NCBI GenBank assembly: GCA_035296965.1
Contig: DATGZX010000178.1
Span: 1-6,193 of the forward strand
Length of the DNA: 6,193 nt
Direction of reading: 5' to 3'
From: DATGZX01 sp035296965
Lineage (GTDB): Bacteria > Planctomycetota > Planctomycetia > Gemmatales > Gemmataceae
A program made the translations under genes and the position numbers. Of the stretch, positions 1-4,992 are shown piece by piece; within the stretch, counting starts at the first letter, position 1, and the number at the start of each line of letters is the position of its first letter. The notes beneath the pieces were generated by a model that saw nothing but the letters and a program-made list of their open reading frames with translations, was not told the DNA's origin and did no database searches.

Positions 1-210
1 ACCCCCGACCCCTCTCCCCGGAGTACCGGGGAGAGGGGAGAACACGCGCTGCCACTGACCTTTGACGAAGCGGTCCAGCAGGGGCGAACGGACCTGCCTT
101 CCTGTCTAACTCTGATTACAGGGCCCAGCAAGACCGGAGATATCGAGATGCGTCTGGTCACCGGCGTACACGGTCCCCGTGAAATTCACGTGGTTTTCAT
201 CAACCGCTGA
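1..210 (+). CDS. LUD-domain (LutC-type) protein, C-terminal part only
   Basis: This frame is open from the window edge to a TGA at 208-210 and encodes the last 69 residues of a protein that starts outside the window. The tail reads ITGPSKTGDIE, then a short linker, then GVHGPREIHVVFIN. I recognise this as the conserved C-terminal end of LUD-domain proteins such as LutC/YkgG. In characterised bacteria LutC works with LutA and LutB, cytoplasmic iron-sulfur proteins, in oxidising L-lactate to pyruvate. No lutA or lutB is visible here, so the lactate role is inferred from family only. Residues upstream of the conserved block (about TPDPSPRSTGERGEH) are encoded by a perfect palindrome at 9-38 and do not look like normal LUD sequence. 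The gene may therefore carry an in-frame insertion or may be broken just upstream. It is followed by a 125-base gap before citrate synthase. Confidence 0.72.
   Translation, partial: TPDPSPRSTGERGEHALPLTFDEAVQQGRTDLPSCLTLITGPSKTGDIEMRLVTGVHGPREIHVVFINR
9..38. repeat. 13-bp perfect inverted repeat with 4-base loop
   Basis: The arm CCCCTCTCCCCGG (9-21) is followed by AGTA and then its exact reverse complement (26-38). The element lies inside the open frame of the LUD-domain gene and is read as a Pro/Ser/Arg/Gly-rich stretch. Its low-complexity C/G-rich composition differs from the conserved coding sequence that follows. It looks like a dispersed palindromic element rather than a terminator, because the coding frame runs on for another 170 bases and no T-run follows. 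Confidence 0.8.
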
Positions 211-219
211 CGCTACAGT

Positions 220-248
220 TTGCCGTTCCAGCCGATTCCTGACATAAT
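220..248 (+). promoter_or_regulatory. Putative sigma70-type promoter for citrate synthase
   Basis: TTGCCG at 220-225 (4 of 6 to the -35 consensus) and CATAAT at 243-248 (5 of 6 to the -10 consensus) are separated by exactly 17 bases. The site begins 9 bases after the LUD-gene stop. A transcript starting near 255 would have a leader of about 80 bases before the citrate synthase ATG. It is the best promoter match in the gap but rests on consensus alone. Confidence 0.42.
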
Positions 249-335
249 AACCGCGATGCCAGCTCGCCCGGGCATTCCGGTTCGGTCTGCGCCAATGGAT
301 GGCGAAGCAGCTGATCGTCTTGGTATGGGGGTGTC

Positions 336-1475
336 ATGAGTCAGTTTGAGTTGCGGCCCGGTCTGGCAGATGTGCCAGTTGCAGAGTCGGCGATCAGTTT
401 CATCGACGGACAGCGTGCCCGTCTGGAATACCGCGGGATTGCCGTCGAGACCCTGGCGCGCGAAAGTTGCTTTGAAGAAACGGCCTGGCTGCTGCTCAAG
501 GGAGAACTGCCCACGCAGCGGGAACTGGCGGATTTCGACGATCAACAGCGGCACCATCGCCGCATCAAGTACAAACTCGAGGAACTGATCAAGTGCCTGC
601 CCGAAACGGGCCACCCAATGGACGCCCTGCAGGCCTCCGTCGCGGCGATGGGCATGTTTTACCCTTCGCGGGATGTCGGCGACCCCAAGAATAACTGGGA
701 AGCCGTGATCCGTCTCATCGCCAAAATGCCGACGGTCGTGGCCGCCTTCCATCGGCTGCGCTTTGGCGACGAGGCCATCCCGCCGCGCGACGATCTCGAT
801 CATGCCGCCAACTTCTACTGGATGCTGTTTGAACGCGAGCCGACCCCCGCCGTCCGCAAGATCCTCGACGCCTGTTTCATCTTGCACGCCGAGCATACGA
901 TGAATGCGTCCACGTTCAGCGGTCGGGTAACCGGTTCAACCCTCGCCAATCCCTACACTGTTATCAGCTCGGCGATCGGCACGCTCACCGGCCCGCTCCA
1001 CGGCGGCGCCAACGAAGAAGTGCTGGATATGCTCGACGAGATCGGCTCCATGGAAAACGTCCGGCCCTGGCTGGAGGACGCCATCCAGCACAAGAAGAAG
1101 ATCATGGGCTTCGGCCATCGTGTTTATAAAGTCAAGGATCCGCGCGCCACCGTCCTTCAGGAGCTGGCCGAACACGTCTTCGCTGAGACCAGCAGGCCAA
1201 AAACCTACGAGCTGGCGATCGAGCTGGAGCGCGTTGCCGCGGGCATGCTCGGCCCCAAGGGCATTTATCCCAACGTCGATTTCTACTCCGGTATCATCTA
1301 CCACTCGCTAGGCATCCCACGCGACGTCTTCACGCCGATCTTCGCGATGGCCCGCGTCGCCGGCTGGCTCGCGCACTGGCTGGAGCAGCTGAAGAACAAC
1401 CGCATCTTCCGACCGGAACAGATCTACGTGGGCAAGCACGATGTGCCGTACGTGCCGTTGGAGAAGAGGCCGTAG
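336..1475 (+). CDS. gltA: Citrate synthase
   Basis: Condenses acetyl-CoA with oxaloacetate to give citrate, the first step of the TCA cycle, in the cytoplasm. At 379 residues it matches the short citrate synthase type (about 370-380 residues) of Gram-positive bacteria and archaea rather than the longer NADH-regulated E. coli GltA. The catalytic triad is visible: His222 in LHGGANEE, His261 in GFGHRVYK and Asp315 in NVDFYSG. The upstream HAEHTMNAST block (184-193) carries the substrate-binding His187, and Arg340 in FAMARVAGW is the expected citrate-binding arginine. The ATG at 336 is the only ATG/GTG/TTG start shortly downstream of an in-frame stop at 312-314, apart from weak options, and GGGGGTG (327-333) lies just before it as a modest ribosome site. 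The symbol could equally be citZ. A related 2-methylcitrate synthase activity cannot be excluded from sequence alone, but no prp genes are nearby. Confidence 0.96.
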   Translation: MSQFELRPGLADVPVAESAISFIDGQRARLEYRGIAVETLARESCFEETAWLLLKGELPTQRELADFDDQQRHHRRIKYKLEELIKCLPETGHPMDALQASVAAMGMFYPSRDVGDPKNNWEAVIRLIAKMPTVVAAFHRLRFGDEAIPPRDDLDHAANFYWMLFEREPTPAVRKILDACFILHAEHTMNASTFSGRVTGSTLANPYTVISSAIGTLTGPLHGGANEEVLDMLDEIGSMENVRPWLEDAIQHKKKIMGFGHRVYKVKDPRATVLQELAEHVFAETSRPKTYELAIELERVAAGMLGPKGIYPNVDFYSGIIYHSLGIPRDVFTPIFAMARVAGWLAHWLEQLKNNRIFRPEQIYVGKHDVPYVPLEKRP

Positions 1476-1488
1476 TTGCTGTTATACT
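1458..1488 (+). promoter_or_regulatory. Possible extended -10 promoter at the end of citrate synthase
   Basis: TGTTATACT at 1480-1488 contains an extended -10 TG followed by TATACT (5 of 6). A weak TTGGAG lies at 1458-1463, inside the last citrate synthase codons, with a 19-base spacer that is longer than ideal. If real, it would drive the small gene and serS, and the 27-bp palindrome at 1516-1584 would be transcribed in the 5' leader. The evidence is consensus match and position only. Confidence 0.33.
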
Positions 1489-1515
1489 GATCGCGGTCAA
1501 GAATGAGACATCGCC

Positions 1516-1584
1516 CCGTAGCCGCATTCGCCAGAATGCGGGCTATATCACAGTTCCCCCGCATTCTGGCGAATGCGGCTACGG
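1516..1584. repeat. 27-bp perfect inverted repeat with self-palindromic arms
   Basis: Arm 1516-1542 and arm 1558-1584 are exact reverse complements, separated by a 15-base AT-richer loop (1543-1557). Each arm contains a smaller palindrome, CCGCATTC-GCCA-GAATGCGG on the left and the same motif with TGGC in the middle on the right. The element can therefore fold as one long hairpin or two short ones. This layout is typical of REP/BIME-like dispersed elements. It lies 40 bases after the citrate synthase stop and could protect the 3' end of that mRNA, but no T-run follows either arm, so it is not a canonical intrinsic terminator. Confidence 0.88.
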
Positions 1585-1610
1585 CCTATTGGTATCGGTA
1601 TTCACCACAG

Positions 1611-1660
1611 GCCGTATAGCACTCGAAGGAGTCGAGCGGGGCGGGACATTCTTTTACGGC
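1611..1660 (+). other. Small nested hairpin ahead of the hypothetical gene
   Basis: GCCGTA (1611-1616) pairs with TACGGC (1655-1660), enclosing a second stem CTCGA (1622-1626) with TCGAG (1632-1636). The loop of the inner stem carries AGGAG, part of a purine-rich GAAGGAG that resembles a ribosome site but has no start codon at usable distance. Stems of 5-6 bases in a GC-rich region can occur by chance. Confidence 0.28.
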
Positions 1661-1678
1661 TTGAGCGAGTCGCGCGCC

Positions 1679-1954
1679 ATGATCCAAGCAAGGCAAGACC
1701 TCGAAAGCCGCCTTCTTTACATTCTCCACTGGGGCTTCGTCGAGGCGCGGAATTTGGCCCTAGGCGGCCGCAACGAACAAATCCACGACCTTGCCGACGC
1801 ACTTGAGACGTTGCCTGGCGAGTTACAGAATGGGAAAGAGGACTCGCTCGAAGCGATTCGGTTCAATTTGCAAACTTACGAAGACAAATATCGCGGCCAA
1901 TCCTTCGAGTACCTCAAGTATCTCGATGAAAAGGATTCGCCAATATCCTTTTAA
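1679..1954 (+). CDS. Small hypothetical helical protein
   Basis: I do not recognise a named family. From the ATG at 1679 it has 91 residues, starting MIQARQDLESRLLYILHWGFVEARNLAL. It is rich in Leu, Glu, Asp and Arg, with no signal peptide, membrane segment or cysteine pair, and is probably an all-helical soluble protein. Conserved-looking patches are LHWGFVEARNLAL, QIHDLADALETLP and FEYLKYLDEK near the end. The frame is open further upstream, with TTG codons at 1589 (121 residues) and 1661. I prefer 1679 because the extra sequence lies directly against the palindrome, encodes unconvincing residues and has no ribosome site matched to either TTG. The ribosome site for 1679 is also weak. The gene ends 44 bases before serS on the same strand with no terminator between, which suggests co-transcription. 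Confidence 0.72.
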   Translation: MIQARQDLESRLLYILHWGFVEARNLALGGRNEQIHDLADALETLPGELQNGKEDSLEAIRFNLQTYEDKYRGQSFEYLKYLDEKDSPISF

Positions 1955-1998
1955 CTCTTCAGGCGGCAGTCGATCAAGAAACCATTTCCAAGGTTGCC

Positions 1999-3288
1999 AT
2001 GCTCGACGTTCAATTCATCCGCGAACATCTAGACGCCGTGAAGGCGAACTGCCGCAAACGTAATGTGCAGGTCGATGTCGATAAAGTCATCGGGCTCGAC
2101 GACGAGCGCAAACGCGTTGCGCAGGAAACGCAGACAGTGCAGCAGCGGCAGAATGAGATCTCGAAGCTTATCCCGAAAGAAAAGGACGCCGCAAAAAAGC
2201 AGGCCCTGATCCAGGAAGGGCGCGATCTGCGCGAGCAAGCCGCGAGCTTTGAGACTCGTAGCCGTGAACTCGAGACGGAAGTGCGGGCCGCGCTCAGCGG
2301 CATCCCCAACATGTCGCATCCCGACGCCCCGGTTGGCACCACTGCCGGGGATAACAAGGTGCTGCGAAAATGGGGCGAACCGCGAAAGTTCGAGTTCCAG
2401 CCAAAGGATCACGTCGCCCTGGCCGAGGCGCTCAACCTGGTCGATTTCGAGGCCGGCGCCGCCGTCGCCGGGCAGAAGTTTTACTTCCTCAAGAACGAGG
2501 CGGTGCTCCTGGAGCTGGCGCTGGTCCACTACGCCATGCAGACGCTGCTCCGCGAGGGCTACACGCCGATCATCACGCCCGACGTCGCCCGCGCCGAGGT
2601 GCTCGAAGGGATAGGTTTCATCCCGCGCGGCCCCGAAACGCAGATCTACAGCATCGAGAATACCGACCTCTGCTTGATCGCCACCGCCGAGATTACCCTG
2701 GGCGGCATGCACAGGAACCAGATCCTCGACGAGCTGCAGCTTCCCATCAAGTACGTCGGCCTGTCGCACTGTTTCCGCACCGAGGCGGGCGCTCCCGGCC
2801 GGGATACGCGCGGGCTCTACCGCGTGCACCAATTCACCAAGGTCGAGATGTTCGCTTTCTCCACGCCCGATCAAAGCGAAGACCTGCACCAGGAGCTGCT
2901 GCAGATCGAGGAGAAGATCTTCCAAGGCTTGCAGCTGCCCTATCACGTCATCGACACCTGCACGGGTGATCTTGGAGGTCCCGCCTACCGCAAGTACGAC
3001 CTCGAAGCCTGGATGCCGGGCCGCGGGCAAGGAGGCGAGTACGGCGAAGTCACAAGCACGTCCAATTGCACCGACTACCAGGCGCGTCGGCTGAACATTC
3101 GCTACAAGGTTCCCGGCCACAAGGGCACACGGTTCGTGCACACGCTCAACGGCACAGCCGTCGCCGTTTCCCGAGCGCTGGTCGCCATCCTCGAAAACAA
3201 CCAGCAGGCCGATGGCTCCATCCTCGTCCCAGAGGTACTGCGCGCCCTGGTCGGCAAAGAGCGCATCGGCCCCCCAGGCCGAAACTAA
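1999..3288 (+). CDS. serS: Seryl-tRNA synthetase
   Basis: Charges tRNA-Ser with serine using ATP, in the cytoplasm; it also supplies Ser-tRNA for selenocysteine formation where that pathway exists. The 429 residues match the usual bacterial SerRS length. Residues about 30-100 are charged and heptad-like, forming the antiparallel coiled-coil arm that grips the long variable arm of tRNA-Ser. The class II catalytic core follows: TAEITLGG (229-236) for serine recognition, motif 2 as FRTEAGAPGRDTRGLYRVHQF (259-279) and motif 3 around NGTAVAVSRALVAILEN (384-400) with the invariant Arg392. STSNCTDYQARR (353-364) is the typical serine-pocket strand. The ATG at 1999 gives the standard MLDVQFIREH start, and AAGG at 1990-1993 lies five bases before it. 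No truncation or missing motif is seen. An inverted repeat begins five bases after the stop. Confidence 0.98.
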   Translation: MLDVQFIREHLDAVKANCRKRNVQVDVDKVIGLDDERKRVAQETQTVQQRQNEISKLIPKEKDAAKKQALIQEGRDLREQAASFETRSRELETEVRAALSGIPNMSHPDAPVGTTAGDNKVLRKWGEPRKFEFQPKDHVALAEALNLVDFEAGAAVAGQKFYFLKNEAVLLELALVHYAMQTLLREGYTPIITPDVARAEVLEGIGFIPRGPETQIYSIENTDLCLIATAEITLGGMHRNQILDELQLPIKYVGLSHCFRTEAGAPGRDTRGLYRVHQFTKVEMFAFSTPDQSEDLHQELLQIEEKIFQGLQLPYHVIDTCTGDLGGPAYRKYDLEAWMPGRGQGGEYGEVTSTSNCTDYQARRLNIRYKVPGHKGTRFVHTLNGTAVAVSRALVAILENNQQADGSILVPEVLRALVGKERIGPPGRN

Positions 3289-3293
3289 GGACG

Positions 3294-3424
3294 AATCGTT
3301 TAACCGCGACCCAACGGGGAGCGCGTCAGCAGTATCCAATTTGCAATGACTTTTTGCGGACTCAACAGAGAGCCACCTGTCTCCCATCTGTTCGCGCTCC
3401 CCGCTGGGTCGCGGCTAAACGATT
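3294..3424. repeat. 131-bp element with 32-bp inverted ends (MITE- or REP-like)
   Basis: Arm 3294-3325 and arm 3393-3424 are reverse complements at 30 of 32 positions and enclose a 67-base core. The two differences each turn a pair into A opposite C when read on the + strand. Each arm can also fold on itself through CGCG, CCC, GGG and CGCG blocks (3305-3325 on the left). No flanking target-site duplication is evident (TAAGGACG on the left, TGCCATCC on the right) and no coding frame is credible inside. It starts five bases after the serS stop, so it could act in 3'-end formation, but there is no T-run after the right arm. Confidence 0.83.
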
Positions 3425-3573
3425 TGCCATCCTTTCGCTCATTGGAAGCGCACCCTTCGCCAACTTCTTCTGGTCTGCTATGGACCCGTCCCCCTACAAT
3501 TACGTGATGCCCGCTGCCTGGCGGATTCAGGAGAGACGCCGTACTCGGGCCAATGCTGGGAGGAGGCAACTGG
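3425..3573. other. Remainder of the serS-ATPase gap
   Basis: This leader region upstream of the ATPase gene contains no supported small gene. TACAAT at 3495-3500 matches the -10 consensus at 5 of 6 positions but has no acceptable -35 partner at 16-18 bases. The only clear signal is the strong ribosome site GGGAGGAGG at 3558-3566, which sets the start of the next gene. Confidence 0.45.
3558..3566 (+). promoter_or_regulatory. Strong Shine-Dalgarno that selects the GTG start at 3574
   Basis: GGGAGGAGG ends seven bases before a GTG at 3574. It lies inside the reading frame if the upstream ATG at 3553 is used as start, and that ATG has no purine-rich site before it. This supports GTG 3574 as the true start. 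Confidence 0.78.
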
Positions 3574-4992
3574 GTGACACCGGCCAATCGACCGTCGAAC
3601 CTCAAGCAACTGCGCGAAAGCGGCTGGGTTTCGAAAACAGTCAAACAAGAAATTCGCGATAATTTCATTCGCATGCTGCAGGAGAAGGAGGAACTCTTCC
3701 CCGGGATCATCGGCTACGACAATACCGTCATTCCTGAGATCAACCTGGCCCTGATCGCCGGCCACGACATGCTCTTCCTGGGTGAAAAAGGGCAGGCCAA
3801 GAGCCGGCTGATGCGCTCCCTCGTCCGTTTCCTCGACGAAGAGATCCCGTACATTGCCGAGCCCTTGTCGCCCGTGCATGACGATCCCTATCGCCCGATC
3901 ACGCGCGTTTGCCGGCGCTTGATCGCCGACCTTCCTGAAGAAGAGATCCCGATTGCCTGGTGGCCGCGCAAGCAGCGCTATGCCGAGCGCCTCGCGCCCG
4001 GCACCAAGTTTGCCGACATCATCGGCGAAATCGACCCGGCCAAGCTCGCGGGCGGCACCAGCATGTCCGCCGAGGAAGCGCTTCACTTCGGCTTGATCCC
4101 GCGCATGCATCGCGGCATCTTCGCCATGAACGAGATCCCGGAGCTAGACGAGCTGGTCCAGGTCGGCCTTTTCAACATCCTGGAAGAGCGCGACGTGCAA
4201 ATCCGCGGCTATCCCGTGCAATTCGACATCGACGTGCTCATCCTCTTCTCCGCAAACCCGGCCACCTACAATCGCAGCGGCAAGGTCATTCCCCAGCTCA
4301 AGGACCGCATCGGCTCGCTCATCCAAACCCACTATCCCCTCGACCGCGCCACCGGCATCGAGATCATGGAGCAGGAAGCTGGCATCGATCTGGACAGTGG
4401 TTACCCGGTGCTCGTGCCTTACTTCATGCGCGAGATCATCGAGCAGGTGAGCATCAGCGCCCGCAGGTCGAAATATGTCGATCACCAGTCGGGCGTGAGT
4501 GCCCGCTTCAGCATCGCCAACTATCGCACGATGGTTGCCAGCGCCCGCCAGCGCGGCGTCCGCCTGGGCGAACGGCCCGCCGTGCCGCGCATCAGCGACC
4601 TTGGCCATCTCTACTCTTCCTCGCTCGGCAAGGTGGAGCTCGACATGATGGGCAGCCATCAAATGTCCGAACGCCAGGTGCTCGAAGCGATCCAGGCGGA
4701 AGCCATCCGCACGGTCTTCGAAGAATACGTCGAGAAACACGGCCTCGACGAGATCGTCGATATCTTCGGCAAAGGGGTCAAGATCGAGGTAGGCGACATG
4801 CTCCCCTCGGCGCACTACGCCGAGCGCCTCAAGCGCGTGCCCAAGGCCTGGGACAAGGCGTTCGAGGTGAACCCCAGCGACAGTGCCGCCGTGCGTGCTT
4901 CCTGCATCGAGTTCGTTCTGGCCGGCCTGTATGCGAGCGATCGCATCTCCCGGTCCCAACATCACGGCAGAATTACCTATGAGTTCAAGTGA
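3574..4992 (+). CDS. AAA+ ATPase, magnesium-chelatase subunit I / MoxR-like
   Basis: A 472-residue ATPase from GTG 3574 (479 from ATG 3553; numbering below follows the longer form). The P-loop is GEKGQAKS (77-84), with Ala where most Walker A motifs have Gly. IFAMNEIPELDE (189-200) is Walker B, with Asn193 in place of the usual Asp and the catalytic Glu194 kept. SANP (233-236) fits sensor 1, LKDR (249-252) the arginine region before the lid, and SARF (316-319) sensor 2. The run IGEIDPAKL (157-165) followed by LIPRMHRGIF resembles the matching region of chelatase subunit I (ChlI/BchI). No bch or cob genes adjoin it, so metal-chelatase activity is not supported; a MoxR/RavA-like chaperone role with the VWA partner is more likely. 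The product is cytoplasmic, with no signal peptide or membrane segment. Its last 14 bases overlap the VWA gene. Confidence 0.9.
   Translation: MTPANRPSNLKQLRESGWVSKTVKQEIRDNFIRMLQEKEELFPGIIGYDNTVIPEINLALIAGHDMLFLGEKGQAKSRLMRSLVRFLDEEIPYIAEPLSPVHDDPYRPITRVCRRLIADLPEEEIPIAWWPRKQRYAERLAPGTKFADIIGEIDPAKLAGGTSMSAEEALHFGLIPRMHRGIFAMNEIPELDELVQVGLFNILEERDVQIRGYPVQFDIDVLILFSANPATYNRSGKVIPQLKDRIGSLIQTHYPLDRATGIEIMEQEAGIDLDSGYPVLVPYFMREIIEQVSISARRSKYVDHQSGVSARFSIANYRTMVASARQRGVRLGERPAVPRISDLGHLYSSSLGKVELDMMGSHQMSERQVLEAIQAEAIRTVFEEYVEKHGLDEIVDIFGKGVKIEVGDMLPSAHYAERLKRVPKAWDKAFEVNPSDSAAVRASCIEFVLAGLYASDRISRSQHHGRITYEFK

Noticed and set aside
213..896. Minus-strand open frame opposite the start of citrate synthase
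   Set aside because: No family features, and it covers both the putative promoter and conserved citrate synthase coding sequence; typical GC-rich shadow.
1516..1584. Intrinsic terminator of citrate synthase, or a CRISPR repeat pair
   Set aside because: No T-run follows the hairpin, so it is not a canonical terminator. Only two inverted copies exist and no regularly spaced direct repeats, so it is not CRISPR.
1589..1678. TTG 1589 as start of the small hypothetical protein
   Set aside because: It lies five bases after the palindrome with no ribosome site, and the added 30 residues do not look conserved. Kept only as an alternative.
2029..3387. Long open frame (452 codons) on the minus strand opposite serS
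   Set aside because: It mirrors the codon pattern of serS, encodes no recognisable domain and runs into the inverted repeat. SerRS on the + strand has every family motif.
3495..3500. TACAAT as a -10 box for the ATPase operon
   Set aside because: No acceptable -35 element at 16-18 bases upstream; a single hexamer match is too weak to annotate.
3066..3662. Plus-strand frame crossing the serS end, the 131-bp repeat and the ATPase start
   Set aside because: Arg/Pro/Ala-rich translation with no conserved pattern, and it overlaps two well-supported genes in another frame.
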